DNA of 64,000 nt from CAVOAK01 sp965217615 (GTDB lineage Bacteria; Pseudomonadota; Alphaproteobacteria; UBA8366; CAVOAK01): positions 1-64,000 of the forward strand of contig CBDCIT010000014.1 in NCBI GenBank assembly GCA_965217615.1, in the 5' to 3' direction. Each line of letters opens with the position of its first letter. Within the stretch, counting starts at the first letter, position 1. Made by a program: the position numbers and the translations under genes. The notes below the pieces were generated by a model, which had not been told where the DNA came from, did not search any database, and saw only the letters and a program-made list of their open reading frames with translations. This document shows positions 8,690 to 18,504 of this stretch, piece after piece.

Positions 8690-10960
8690 ATGGACGACAA
8701 TCGGATCACCGACGAAGAAGCGTTGCTGTTTCACTCGAACGGCCGCCCCGGCAAGATCGAGATCAGCGCGACCAAACCTCTCACGACACAGCGCGACCTG
8801 TCACTCGCCTATTCACCAGGTGTCGCAGTCCCTTGTATGCGAATCGCCGATGATTCGGCCGCAGCCTTCGACTACACAAACAAAGGCAATCTGGTTGCCG
8901 TGATATCGAACGGTACGGCAGTGCTGGGTCTCGGCGCCATCGGCGCACTTGCCTCCAAGCCCGTCATGGAGGGCAAGGCCGCCCTCTTCAAGCGCTTCGC
9001 AGACGTCGACGCTATCGACCTTGAGGTCGATACCACGGATGTCGACCAGTTCGTCAACTGCGTGCGCGTGCTCGAGCCGAGCTTTGGCGGCATTAATCTG
9101 GAGGATATAAAAGCTCCGGAATGTTTCATCATCGAACAGCGGTTGCGTGAGATGATGAACATACCGGTCTTTCACGATGACCAACATGGCACGGCGATCA
9201 TTGCATCGGCCGGCTTCATCAACGCGCTGCATCTTACCGGCCGCGACATCGCAAAGACCCGCATGGTGGTCAATGGCGCCGGCGCCGCGGCGATCGCCTG
9301 CGTCGAGCTGATCAAGGCCATGGGCATGCCACATGATAATGTTGTCATGTGTGATAGCCGTGGCGTGATCTATCAAGGCCGAGAAGACGGCATGAACCAA
9401 TGGAAGTCGGCCCACGCGGCGAAGACAAAAGCACGGACTCTCATCGAGGCAATGGATGGATCTGATGTGTTCTTTGGCCTCTCACGCAAGGACTGCGTTA
9501 CGTCGAAGATGGTCGCCGGAATGGCCGACAATCCTATTGTCTTTGCGATGGCGAATCCCGACCCAGAGATCACCCCGGAGAAGGCGCGCAAGGCTTGCCC
9601 GGATGTAATTATCGCGACGGGCCGATCGGATTATCCGAATCAGGTTAATAATGTTCTTGGATTTCCTTATATTTTCCGCGGTGCGCTCGACGTCAGAGCA
9701 AGCACAATAAACGATGCGATGAAGATCGCAGCCTCAGAGGCACTGGCCTCGCTTGCACGCGAGGATGTTCCTGAGGAAGTCGAAGCAGCGTATGGCGGTC
9801 AGCGCATGCGCTACGGGCCCGACTACATCATTCCGGTTCCGTTTGATCCGCGGCTCGTCGTCGCCGTACCGGAAGCGGTGGCAAAGGCGGCTATTGACAG
9901 CGGCGTCGCGCAGCGTCCGATTGCCGACATGACCACATACAGACAGCAACTCTCTGTACGGCTGGACGTCACAGCTTCAAGTCTCCATCTGATCTTTGAG
10001 CAGGTCCGCTCGAGTCCACAGCGTGTGGTGTTTGCCGAGGGCGAAGACGAGCGCGTGATCCGGGCGGCCATCGGTTTCCGAAACGCCGGCTACGGGACAC
10101 CCGTCCTGATTGGACGCGAGGAGCGCATTGCCCAGACGATGACAGCAATCGGTTTGGGCCAAATTGAAGGCATCGAAATCCACAATGCCCGGCTCAGTTC
10201 CGAGAATCCTAAATATACGGAATTCCTCTATGACCGGTTGCAACGCGAAGGAATGCTGCACCGCGACTGCCAGCGACTCGTCAACCAAGATCGCAACGTG
10301 TTCGGCGCATGCATGGTTGCAAGCGGCGACGCTGATGCATTGGTGACTGGCGTGACGCGTACATTCTCAGTTGCCTACGAGGAAATTATGCGGGTCATAG
10401 ACCCTTCACCGGGGCAGTGCGTCATCGGTCTTCAGGTCATCGTTCTTCGGGGACGTACCGTGTTTATCGGCGATGCGCGCGTAAATGAGAACCCGGATAG
10501 CGAGACGCTTGCCGGCATCGCCACACAGGCAGCTTTGAAGGCGCGTGAGATGGGGCATGAACCGCGGATCGCCTTCCTATCGGACTCAAATTTCGGCAAC
10601 CCGCCGCGACCGGCAAACGCAACGATTCGCGAGGCCATACGAATTCTCGACGAACAGGAAGTCGACTTCGAATATGACGGTGACATGGCGGCGGACACCG
10701 CACTCGACTACGCGTTGATGCAACGGCTTTATCCGTTCTCGCGTCTGACGGGACCTGCAAATGTGCTTGTTATGCCGGGACTGCACAGCGCCAACATCAG
10801 TGCAAAACTGCTGCAGGAAATGGCGGGAGGAACCGCGATAGGCCCGATTCTGCTCGGACTGTCAAAACCGGCCCAGGTAGTGCAGATGGGCGCAACGATC
10901 AACGATATCATTACTCTCGCGGCCTTGGCGGCATACGACGCTATTGTTGTGCGTGCCTAG
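8690..10960 (+). CDS. maeB: NADP-dependent malic enzyme with C-terminal phosphotransacetylase-like domain
   Basis: Large hybrid malic enzyme (756 residues) that decarboxylates malate to pyruvate with NADP+. The N-terminal half has the malic fold, with SLAYSPGVAVPC near residue 40, DDQHGTAIIASAGFINAL and the dinucleotide motif VVNGAGAAAIAC. The C-terminal third resembles phosphate acetyltransferase (VVFAEGEDERVIRAA, VMPGLHSANI), which in this family is regulatory rather than a proven acetyl-CoA enzyme. The start ATG at 8690 has a strong upstream GGCGGGGG; an in-frame start 57 bp earlier lacks one. It stands alone, divergent from mutS. Confidence 0.96.
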   Translation: MDDNRITDEEALLFHSNGRPGKIEISATKPLTTQRDLSLAYSPGVAVPCMRIADDSAAAFDYTNKGNLVAVISNGTAVLGLGAIGALASKPVMEGKAALFKRFADVDAIDLEVDTTDVDQFVNCVRVLEPSFGGINLEDIKAPECFIIEQRLREMMNIPVFHDDQHGTAIIASAGFINALHLTGRDIAKTRMVVNGAGAAAIACVELIKAMGMPHDNVVMCDSRGVIYQGREDGMNQWKSAHAAKTKARTLIEAMDGSDVFFGLSRKDCVTSKMVAGMADNPIVFAMANPDPEITPEKARKACPDVIIATGRSDYPNQVNNVLGFPYIFRGALDVRASTINDAMKIAASEALASLAREDVPEEVEAAYGGQRMRYGPDYIIPVPFDPRLVVAVPEAVAKAAIDSGVAQRPIADMTTYRQQLSVRLDVTASSLHLIFEQVRSSPQRVVFAEGEDERVIRAAIGFRNAGYGTPVLIGREERIAQTMTAIGLGQIEGIEIHNARLSSENPKYTEFLYDRLQREGMLHRDCQRLVNQDRNVFGACMVASGDADALVTGVTRTFSVAYEEIMRVIDPSPGQCVIGLQVIVLRGRTVFIGDARVNENPDSETLAGIATQAALKAREMGHEPRIAFLSDSNFGNPPRPANATIREAIRILDEQEVDFEYDGDMAADTALDYALMQRLYPFSRLTGPANVLVMPGLHSANISAKLLQEMAGGTAIGPILLGLSKPAQVVQMGATINDIITLAALAAYDAIVVRA

Positions 10961-11205
10961 GATGCCTTAGGGGAGTTGATCGGAGCGGCCCCTCTTGTAC
11001 CGGACGAGGGCCACCTGCGGGTCGAACTCTATGGAGAACTACGGCTCTGACCGGCTCACAATTCCTCATGTCTGCCGCAATGGCGCCTTTCACCGTTTCA
11101 ATGTATCGGAGAGGCGCGATTCCATGGGCGGGCCACCGCTAATCAACATATCCCTGGTTTCAAGATGCGATATAACTTTTTCGCTAGAAGACAATAGAGG
11201 TCCAT

Positions 11206-11643
11206 ATGCACAGAATTGGGATCATTCCCTTCGACTCGCTCGAGGATTCGGTGGCGTTGTTGTTCGTCACGTCGCAGACCCGCGGGCGATGGATCTTGCC
11301 GAAGGGCAAACAGAAACCGAACGAAACCCACGCAGAAACATGTCATCGCGAGGCATTTGAGGAAGCGGGCGTACGCGGAGTCGTCATCGAGGACTTTCCT
11401 TTCACCGTCACCATCACCAAACAGACCGATCACGGCAAAGACATCGTCCCGGTGACGTATTATCCGTTCCTTGTGACCGAACAGACCGACGAATGGCCGG
11501 AAATGAACAAGCGTCAGCGCCATTGGGCACTCGTCGAAGATTCGTCGCGTGTCGCCTATCGGGAAGATTACCTATTTCTTATCAATCAGTTCGATTCGCT
11601 GAAGCCTTGGATCAGAGAAGCTGCAAGAGCCCATAAATCGTAG
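11206..11643 (+). CDS. NUDIX hydrolase
   Basis: A 145-residue protein with a complete Nudix box beginning GKQKPNETHAETCHREAF and continuing EEAGV (residues about 34-56), matching GX5EX7REUXEEXGU. Nudix enzymes hydrolyse nucleoside diphosphates linked to another group, with Mg2+ on the box glutamates. The fold resembles diadenosine or diphosphoinositol polyphosphate hydrolases (WILPKGK before the box), but the substrate cannot be told from the sequence. AGAGG lies just before the ATG. It is convergent with the Pit transporter, and the two coding regions overlap by 32 bp at their 3' ends. Confidence 0.9.
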   Translation: MHRIGIIPFDSLEDSVALLFVTSQTRGRWILPKGKQKPNETHAETCHREAFEEAGVRGVVIEDFPFTVTITKQTDHGKDIVPVTYYPFLVTEQTDEWPEMNKRQRHWALVEDSSRVAYREDYLFLINQFDSLKPWIREAARAHKS

Positions 11644-13105
11644 CTCCGAGACCGGCCGAAGCCGGAACGGTGATTACCCATGCTGCGGCGATTGAGACAA
11701 CGAACCGCCGCCTCACCAACCGGCGTACGGAACGAAAGCCTGGGCTGTTAAACGCGTCATCCGAGGTCGCGTTCAGCTTGTGCCCGGGGCGCAATTTCCG
11801 TTTGTTGGGGTTCTCAAGGAACTCACGCAAAAACCCGACGCCGAAGACCGCGCCAATGGCGACATGGGTTGAACTTACGGGAAGGCCCAAGGTTGTTGCG
11901 ATCAAGACCGTGATCGCCGCGGACAGGGCGACGCAATAGGCTCGCGGCGAATTCAAGCGCGTTATCTTCTCCCCGACGACGGCAATCAGCCTTGGCCCGA
12001 ACAGACCTAAGCCAAGAGCGATACCGAAAGCCCCGACCGCCATGACCCAGAGCGGAATCGTCACCTGGCTCACGAATTCGGTCTGGTCTCCGATTGTCGA
12101 TACGAGGGCAGCCAGAGGGCCGACGGAGTTGGCGACATCGTTGGCCCCATGGGCAAAAGACAACAAGGCGACGCCAGCTATCAGGGGGACATCAAACAGG
12201 CTGTAAATATCTTTCTTGCGATTTTCCAATCGGCCGACGCGGTTGGCGATATAGGGGCGTGACAACAGAAATGCCACCAAGAAAGAGACGACGGTAAACA
12301 GCATGACTTCGGAGATCGAAGGATTCCAAACCTTCTTCAATCCTTTCATCGCCATGTAGGCGGCAAATGCCGCAGCCATCAGTGCGATGAGGATGGGCAC
12401 CCACTTTTTGGCGGCTTCTAAGCGGTTCTCCACGTTCAGAACACGAACTTTGATGAAGAACAGGATCGCCGCGGCGCAAGCGGCACCAAATACCGGTGAA
12501 ATCACCCAACTGGCGGCAATTTGAGCCACCGTTATCCAATTGACCAGCCCAACGCCGGCCGCGGCGACGCCGGCGCCAAGGACGCCGCCAACAAGCGAGT
12601 GCGTCGTCGAAACCGGGACACTTAGTACGGTCGCCAAATTGATCCACAACGCGGCGGCGAACAATGCACTCAGCATCAAATCTCTGAATTCGCCGATGCT
12701 GACTTCATTGCTGGGAGCAATAATCCCTTTGGATATGGTCTTTACGACATCGCCACCGGCAAGCATGGCGCCGGCGCCCTCGCATACTGCGGCAATCACA
12801 ATGGCGGCCGCTACCGTCAGAACCTTGCCGCCGACCGCCGGGCCCATGTTATTGGCAACATCATTGGCGCCGATGTTGAGCGCCATATAGCCGCCGATAA
12901 CCGCCCCGATGGCAACGATCAGCCAGTCCTCGCCAAACGTGCTGTGCGAACTGGCGACTAGAAGGCCGACCAATGCCAAGAACACAATCGCTAGCCCGAG
13001 CGGCACGATCGAGCGACGGAGGCCGTAAAACTGGGATTGGCTAAACCCGTAACGCCTCAGGTCATTGACGTAACGGGCTGCTGGATTTTTCTTCGGTGTG
13101 GCCAA
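11612..13105 (-). CDS. pit: Inorganic phosphate transporter, Pit family
   Basis: Low-affinity phosphate permease of the inner membrane. Both halves of the family's internal duplication carry the GANDVAN signature: GANDVANNMGPAVGGK in the first half and AHGANDVANSVGPLAAL in the second. Roughly ten or more hydrophobic segments and 497 residues agree with Pit proteins. The first codon is probably TTG (complement of 13103-13105), since no in-frame ATG lies near the conserved beginning. No phosphate-starvation operator is convincing upstream. The 3' end overlaps the convergent NUDIX gene by 32 bp. No PhoU-like partner gene is adjacent. Confidence 0.93.
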   Translation of the reverse strand: MATPKKNPAARYVNDLRRYGFSQSQFYGLRRSIVPLGLAIVFLALVGLLVASSHSTFGEDWLIVAIGAVIGGYMALNIGANDVANNMGPAVGGKVLTVAAAIVIAAVCEGAGAMLAGGDVVKTISKGIIAPSNEVSIGEFRDLMLSALFAAALWINLATVLSVPVSTTHSLVGGVLGAGVAAAGVGLVNWITVAQIAASWVISPVFGAACAAAILFFIKVRVLNVENRLEAAKKWVPILIALMAAAFAAYMAMKGLKKVWNPSISEVMLFTVVSFLVAFLLSRPYIANRVGRLENRKKDIYSLFDVPLIAGVALLSFAHGANDVANSVGPLAALVSTIGDQTEFVSQVTIPLWVMAVGAFGIALGLGLFGPRLIAVVGEKITRLNSPRAYCVALSAAITVLIATTLGLPVSSTHVAIGAVFGVGFLREFLENPNKRKLRPGHKLNATSDDAFNSPGFRSVRRLVRRRFVVSIAAAWVITVPASAGLGATIYGLLQLL

Positions 13106-13349
13106 GGGTCTTTAGTGTCGGCCCGTGCGATTATTACAGAACTTCAATTGTGACAAACCGGTCGCAAAAGCATGAACGAATAATCCCACACGGCGACTGG
13201 CATGTACAGAGCGAGATACCGACGGACTGCACGACCGCCTAAAAGCCGCCGAATTCGTCGCACACTTAATTCAGGCGACAAGAAGGACACGATTCAAACG
13301 GTGCGCTCCGCAGGCCATGCTCTGAGCTTGGACGAACTGCAGATAGCGC

Positions 13350-13907
13350 TCAATCTTCTGAGGATCGCCCCGCGCGCGGATATCCCCGCACCGAAAGTTC
13401 AGCACGGTAGGCGGCGGTCGTCTCGGCGCCGAAGCAACAGAACAATACACGTTCGAGCGACGGCTCCACAGACAAGACTTCGATGGCTGTCGTGACAGCA
13501 ATTGCCGTAGCGCGTATCAGCGGAAACCGGTAGACGCCGGTGCTTATCGCAGGAAAGGCGATCGTGCGAACGTCGTGTGCGACGGCAAGCGCGAGCGTGC
13601 GCCGGTAACAACTTTCAAGCAGCGCATCTTCGTCCATTCCGCCGCCGCGCCAGACCGGCCCAACCGTGTGGATGACATAGCGCGCCGCCAGGTTGTGTCC
13701 ACCGGTAAGCTTGGCCTCACCCGTCGGACAACCGCCGAGGCTACGGCATTCCTTGAGCAGCTTGGAGCCGGCAGCGCGATGAATGGCACCATCCACACCG
13801 CCGCCGCCGAGGAGCGTCTCATTTGCGGCGTTGACCACCGCATCGACATCAAGGCCGGTGATATCACCCTCGACCACCGCCAACCGACCATCCAGACCCA
13901 AGTTCAT
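13350..13907 (-). CDS. Macro-domain protein, probable ADP-ribose / O-acetyl-ADP-ribose deacetylase
   Basis: A single macro domain of 185 residues, the size of YmdB/AF1521-type proteins. It has VEGDITGLDVDAVVNAAN at about residues 12-29, the phosphate loop LLGGGGVDGAIHRAAG, CPTGEAKLTGGHNL and IAFPAISTGVYRFP, which together form the ADP-ribose pocket; the Asn of NAAN and the Asp in GGGGVDG are the expected catalytic residues for de-acetylation or ADP-ribosyl removal. It stands between the Pit transporter and a solute-binding protein, with no obvious partner. YmdB in E. coli also modulates RNase III; that role is not implied here. Confidence 0.92.
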   Translation of the reverse strand: MNLGLDGRLAVVEGDITGLDVDAVVNAANETLLGGGGVDGAIHRAAGSKLLKECRSLGGCPTGEAKLTGGHNLAARYVIHTVGPVWRGGGMDEDALLESCYRRTLALAVAHDVRTIAFPAISTGVYRFPLIRATAIAVTTAIEVLSVEPSLERVLFCCFGAETTAAYRAELSVRGYPRAGRSSED

Positions 13908-14105
13908 TTCGACGTCATCACGATCTCGCGGCGTTCCTCGGCCAAAGTGCGAATTCAGACTCCGGAAAGTCCACCAGTTTGGTCACCATCGTTCGATTGG
14001 AGCCCGTCGTTCCAAGCCGTGTGGGAATCGGACTTGCGCTAGCAAGAGATTACGCTGACAATCCATAGCCGAAGATCAAGGTGCAATCTTATATGAGGTT
14101 ATCCG

Positions 14106-15941
14106 ATGGTGCTCGCATGCCTGCCAACCAGGACCCCATGCTGGAGCATGCGCGTGATTTGGACGCTTTTCGCGGCCGTTTTCCTTCTCTTCGGCACGAA
14201 TGCGCGGGCCTCGGAACCGCAGCATGGAATCGCGATGCACGGCGATCCGAAATACGGACCTGAATTCGCCCATCTCGATTACGTTAACCCCGATGCGCCG
14301 AAACGAGGTCTCTTCAGGTTCGGTGTCACCGGAAGCTTCAACAGCCTAAATCCGTTCATCGTCAAGGGTTCACCCGCGCCCGGCCGGCATCTGGTCTTTG
14401 AAAGCCTGCTCAAACGGAACTGGGACGAGGCTTTCTCGCTGTACGGCCTGATCGCGGAGAGGGTCCAGGTTCCCGAGGATCGTTCATGGGTCATCTTCAC
14501 ACTGCGACCCGAAGCACGGTTTCATGACGGCTCACCGATCACCGTCGAAGACATAATTTTCTCGATCGAGACGTTGCGCGAGAAGGGGCGCCCCAACACT
14601 CGCCAGTACTACTCGAAGGTCGAAAAGATCGATCAACCCGGTCCGCGCCAAATCAAGTTTACATTCGGCCAGGAGCCCGGACAGGAGCGCGACCGCGAGC
14701 TGCCGCTCATCATGGGTCTGATGCCGATTCTCTCCAAAGCTTACTACGGCAAAAACGATTTCACGAAGACCGCGCTCGAGCCGCCGATGGGCAGTGGGCC
14801 ATATCGGATCGGCCGCGTTGACCCCGGCCGCTCAATCTCCTACGTCCGCGTCGCGGATTATTGGGGACGCAACTTGCCCATCAACCGAGGGCAGAACAAT
14901 TTCGATGAGATCCGCTACGACTACTTTCGCGATTCCAATGTCTCCTACGAAGCCTTTAACGCCGGAGAATATGACATTCGCCGGGAGACCGACCCAACGC
15001 GTTGGGCGAACTCGGCCGAACTGCCGGCCATTAAGGAAGGCAGGATTGCGACCGCCGAGCTTGGGAATGGCCGACCGGCAGGCATGCACGCTCTGGCTCT
15101 CAACACCAGACGCGAGATTTTTCGGGATGGCAAGGTGCGGCAAGCGCTTGCCTACGCGCTCGATTTTGAGTGGATGAACAAGACGCTGTTTCACGGCGCT
15201 TACAAGCGTACGAACAGCTTCTTCGTGAATTCGGAGCTGGCGGCAACAGGATTGCCTGGCCCACAGGAGCTCTCAGTCCTAGAGCCCTTCCGTGGGCAGA
15301 TCCCCAACGAAGTTTTTACCAAAATCTACACGCCGCCGAGCACCGATGGGTCTGGCAACATACGAAGCAATCTGAAATTCGCGCGCGACCTGCTGGTCGA
15401 GGCTGGTTGGAAGATCGTCGACAACAAACTGGTTCACGGCCAATCAGGTAGGTCCATGAGCTTCGAGATACTTCTCGTCAGTTCCAGCAACGAGCGCGTC
15501 GTGTTGCCGTTCATTCGCAACCTCGAACGGCTAGGCATTGTAGCGCGGGTTCGCACCGTCGACAGCGCGCAATACCAGGCACGCGTCGAAGAGTATGACT
15601 TCGACATGGTCATACGCACTTGGCGCGTGACCTTGTCGCCCGGTAACGAGCAGAGCTTCTACTGGGGTTCAAAGTCCGCGGACACGCCGGGTACGCGAAA
15701 CCTGCCGGGCGTCAAAGACCCGGTTGTCGATGCGATCATCGAACAGATAGTCGCGGCGCCCAACCGCGAGACCCTGATTGCCGGAACACGCGCGCTAGAT
15801 CGCGTTCTCCTATGGGGACACTACGTAATTCCACTGTTCTACAGAGCGACAGACTGGGTTGCCTATCGGGCAACCTTGGACCGTCCGGACGTCACACCGA
15901 TCTATGGGTATGTGACCGAGGCCTGGTGGTCCAAAGAGTAG
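14106..15941 (+). CDS. Extracellular solute-binding protein family 5 (YejA-like oligopeptide binder)
   Basis: Periplasmic binding protein of the peptide/nickel ABC-transporter class, 611 residues. A hydrophobic signal stretch (VIWTLFAAVFLLFGTNARA) is followed by the mature domain, which contains RGLFRFGVTGSFNSLNPF, VQVPEDRSWVIFTLRPEARF and ALAYALDFEWMNKTLF, all typical of the SBP_bac_5 fold and closest in feel to YejA. GAGG sits 6 nt before the ATG at 14106; an internal ATG at 14148 would give a shorter signal peptide. No permease or ATPase genes are adjacent, so it either works with a transporter encoded elsewhere or is an orphan. Confidence 0.9.
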   Translation: MVLACLPTRTPCWSMRVIWTLFAAVFLLFGTNARASEPQHGIAMHGDPKYGPEFAHLDYVNPDAPKRGLFRFGVTGSFNSLNPFIVKGSPAPGRHLVFESLLKRNWDEAFSLYGLIAERVQVPEDRSWVIFTLRPEARFHDGSPITVEDIIFSIETLREKGRPNTRQYYSKVEKIDQPGPRQIKFTFGQEPGQERDRELPLIMGLMPILSKAYYGKNDFTKTALEPPMGSGPYRIGRVDPGRSISYVRVADYWGRNLPINRGQNNFDEIRYDYFRDSNVSYEAFNAGEYDIRRETDPTRWANSAELPAIKEGRIATAELGNGRPAGMHALALNTRREIFRDGKVRQALAYALDFEWMNKTLFHGAYKRTNSFFVNSELAATGLPGPQELSVLEPFRGQIPNEVFTKIYTPPSTDGSGNIRSNLKFARDLLVEAGWKIVDNKLVHGQSGRSMSFEILLVSSSNERVVLPFIRNLERLGIVARVRTVDSAQYQARVEEYDFDMVIRTWRVTLSPGNEQSFYWGSKSADTPGTRNLPGVKDPVVDAIIEQIVAAPNRETLIAGTRALDRVLLWGHYVIPLFYRATDWVAYRATLDRPDVTPIYGYVTEAWWSKE

Positions 15942-15977
15942 GTACGGACGAGTAGCCGGCCCTTACAGTTTGCCGTG

Positions 15978-16979
15978 TCAGCCGACCTTCGCATCGACGA
16001 GTTCCGCCATATTTGCTTCCGGTCGCGCACCAGGGTGGCTGATGACTTCGGCAGCAGCGATGCTGGCGATGCGGCCGCATGTCGCGAGGGGCAAGCCACG
16101 CGAAAAGCCGTATAGGAAGCCCGCGGCATACTGATCACCCGCTCCGGTCGTGTCGACGACGCTTGCCACTGGCTCCGCGTCGATAACGTGTATCTCTCCG
16201 CCGCCAAGCACAATCGAACCCTTCTCGCTGCGCGTTAGGCAAACGATCTCGCAATGACCCCGAACCTGCTGTAGTGCCTCATCGAAGGTCTGCACTTCGT
16301 AAAGTGAAATGACCTCCGCCTCGTTTGCAAACAGGATGTCGATGTGACGCTCAACGAGTTGTCTGAACGCGGCGCGGTGACGGTCGACGCAAAAGCTGTC
16401 GGAGAGCGTTATCGAGACTTTGCGTTCAGCCGCGTGGGCGAGCTCCGCTGCTCGCACGAACGCATGTTGCGCGTCCGGCGGGTCGAACAGATATCCCTCC
16501 ATGTAGGTGACCCTTGCCGCCTGAATGACATCGGGATCTATATCCGCTGGACTAAGTCTGGTTGCTGCGCCAAGAAACGTACACATCGTGCGTTGCGCAT
16601 CGGGAGACATCATAACGAGACAGCGCCCGGTCGCTGGCCCGTCGACCTCAGGTGCGGTATCGAACGAGACCCCCATCGCTCGCATATCGTGGCGAAATAC
16701 CTGTCCCAGCTGATCGTCACGGACTTTTCCAACGTAGGCCGCAGATACCTCGCCCTTCGAGCCGCTCAACGCGGCGAACCCGGCCATCGTGTTGCCACAC
16801 GATCCGCCGGAACACTCCAAACCTTGGCCCAGTTGATCGTAGAGGAAGCCCGAGCGCTCTTCGTCCACCAGGATCATTGCGCCTTTGGCAAGCTCGTGCC
16901 GCTTGAGAAAGTCATCGTCGCAGTGTGCCAAAACGTCGACCAGCGCATTGCCAATGCCGACGACATCGTAATCGGTCAT
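15978..16979 (-). CDS. PfkB-family carbohydrate/adenosine kinase
   Basis: Ribokinase-like sugar or nucleoside kinase of 333 residues. It begins MTDYDVVGIGNALVDVLA and has the glycine-rich GGSCGNTMAGFAAL segment, and near the C-terminus the PfkB signature DTTGAGDQYAAGFLYG with the catalytic aspartate and anion hole. Alphaproteobacterial homologues are usually annotated as adenosine kinase, but ribokinase-like specificity cannot be settled from sequence. The ATG complementing 16977-16979 is chosen because upstream in-frame sequence is cysteine/arginine rich and unconserved. It converges with the solute-binding protein (36 bp apart) and diverges from the EI24-like gene across 223 bp. Confidence 0.9.
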   Translation of the reverse strand: MTDYDVVGIGNALVDVLAHCDDDFLKRHELAKGAMILVDEERSGFLYDQLGQGLECSGGSCGNTMAGFAALSGSKGEVSAAYVGKVRDDQLGQVFRHDMRAMGVSFDTAPEVDGPATGRCLVMMSPDAQRTMCTFLGAATRLSPADIDPDVIQAARVTYMEGYLFDPPDAQHAFVRAAELAHAAERKVSITLSDSFCVDRHRAAFRQLVERHIDILFANEAEVISLYEVQTFDEALQQVRGHCEIVCLTRSEKGSIVLGGGEIHVIDAEPVASVVDTTGAGDQYAAGFLYGFSRGLPLATCGRIASIAAAEVISHPGARPEANMAELVDAKVG

Positions 16980-17202
16980 AAAAGCCTTTTGGGTCGGTGA
17001 AAGCGGTCTTTGAGAACCGGTCCGCTGACCGCAGGTTGCACGAGTATAGACGCGACTTTGGCACCGGCAAGCAAAGAGACGTCTTGTCGCGCACCATTGC
17101 AAAAAGGTACACCCGCCGCCAGGTAAGCGAACGAAAGGCACGTCATCGGTCTATGACGGTGCGGTCCGCGTGCGATCTGGATTACAACGCAGTGGATAAC
17201 TG

Positions 17203-17934
17203 ATGATTTCCTCGTTCAGGCTAGCGGCAAGCCAACTTCTCCACCCAAGCTTGCGCCGCTTTCTCTTCGGCGGGATCTTGGGTGCCGCCTGTGTCTTTGC
17301 CCTGCTTTGGGCGGGCGTATGGTGGTTGTTGGCCGGCATCGACCCAACGTCGCTTCCGCTGATCGGCTGGCTTGTGGATCTTTCAAGCGGGCTGTTCGAT
17401 TGGATCGCCGGTTTCGTGATCGCAACCACACTCGGTCTGGTGACGCTTCTGCTCTATCCGGGCGTCGTGATACTCATCGTCAGCCTGTTTCTTGACCATG
17501 TGGCCAACGCTGTGGAGGCCCGCCATTATCCCAATCTGCCGCCAGCGCGGCCGCAAAAGCTCGCGGAGATCATATTCCAGTCGATGCGGTTTGCTGGAGT
17601 GCTTGTTACTTTAAATCTCCTAGCTCTACCTATCTATGCGGTGCTGATATTTCTGCCTCCCTTCAATATCGTGCTTTTCTACCTGCTTAATGGATACTTG
17701 ATTGGGCGCGAGTATTTTGATCTTGTAGCCGTCCGTCGCCTCGAGCCGGAAGCAACGCGGACGCTAAGGAAAATCAGCCGGGGACGCCTCTTGGTCGCGG
17801 GAGCGATCCTCACGTTCCTCATGACCATCCCCATCGTCAATCTATGTGCGCCAATCTTCGCTGCCGCGTTCATGACGCATTATTTCCATCGGCTGGCCGG
17901 CGAAAAAGGCGTGATCGTGGACCGATTGTCTTGA
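17203..17934 (+). CDS. EI24/CysZ-like integral membrane protein
   Basis: A 243-residue membrane protein with about five to six hydrophobic segments, including FLFGGILGAACVFALLWAGV near the N-terminus and AGAILTFLMTIPIVNLCAP near the C-terminus. The loop FNIVLFYLLNGYLIGREYFD is characteristic of the EI24 domain (family of CysZ, a sulfate permease, and of eukaryotic EI24). In Alphaproteobacteria this family is widespread and uncharacterised, so sulfate transport is only one possibility. It stands upstream of bactofilin on the same strand with a 102-bp gap. Confidence 0.85.
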   Translation: MISSFRLAASQLLHPSLRRFLFGGILGAACVFALLWAGVWWLLAGIDPTSLPLIGWLVDLSSGLFDWIAGFVIATTLGLVTLLLYPGVVILIVSLFLDHVANAVEARHYPNLPPARPQKLAEIIFQSMRFAGVLVTLNLLALPIYAVLIFLPPFNIVLFYLLNGYLIGREYFDLVAVRRLEPEATRTLRKISRGRLLVAGAILTFLMTIPIVNLCAPIFAAAFMTHYFHRLAGEKGVIVDRLS

Positions 17935-18036
17935 CGGTTGTCAGCGATATGACAAGGGTGTTGTAATGAACTTAGGCTCTGCCGACACTAATGCACGTTG
18001 CGGCGGCAACGCCGAATGCCAAATTCAGGGAACTTC

Positions 18037-18504
18037 ATGACTACAAACTCCCGCACGCCAACACAGTTCAGCCCGCAACCGGCGAAACGCGTGGTTGACA
18101 TCCCAAGTCCACGGCGCTCGGCGCACTCGAGCGACGAGTCCGACGGAAAGAAGCTGATCGTTGGGCAAGATATCTGCCTGTCCGGTGAAATTACTGAGTG
18201 CGACACGCTGGTCGTCGAAGGCGGCGTAGAGGCGTCTCTCAGCGACAGCCGGGTCATCGAGGTCACTGAGACAGGTGTCTTCAAGGGAAAAGTGGAGATC
18301 GATATTGCTGAGATCAGCGGTGAGTTCGACGGTGAACTGACCGCCCGCAAGCGTCTGATCATCCGTGGAACCGGTCGTGTATCCGGAATCATTCGTTATC
18401 GACAGCTGGAAATTGAAAGCGGCGGCGAAATCGCCGGTACCGTTGAGGTACTGCCGTCAGCCGAGACGGCAAACGACGGTGACGACAACGCGAAAGACGA
18501 ATAG
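18037..18504 (+). CDS. Bactofilin (polymer-forming cytoskeletal protein)
   Basis: Small beta-helix protein of 155 residues that self-assembles into filaments at the inner membrane, used in cell-shape control, stalk formation or polar organisation. After about 40 disordered residues the core begins LIVGQDICLSGEITECDTLV and repeats short strands with hydrophobic/glycine spacing (VVEGGVEASL, GVFKGKVEIDIAEISGEFDG, RLIIRGTGRVSGIIRY), ending in an acidic tail. AGGGAA lies before the ATG at 18037, and this start is favoured over the in-frame ATG at 17998. The next gene, a lipoprotein, starts inside its 3' end, implying co-expression. Confidence 0.92.
   Translation: MTTNSRTPTQFSPQPAKRVVDIPSPRRSAHSSDESDGKKLIVGQDICLSGEITECDTLVVEGGVEASLSDSRVIEVTETGVFKGKVEIDIAEISGEFDGELTARKRLIIRGTGRVSGIIRYRQLEIESGGEIAGTVEVLPSAETANDGDDNAKDE

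Noticed and set aside
10961..11205. Possible tRNA (GGGTCGAACTC looks like a T loop)
   Set aside because: No matching acceptor, D or anticodon stems could be drawn around it.
13106..13349. Possible PhoB box upstream of the Pit transporter
   Set aside because: Only a single TGTCAC-like half site; no second half at 11-bp spacing.
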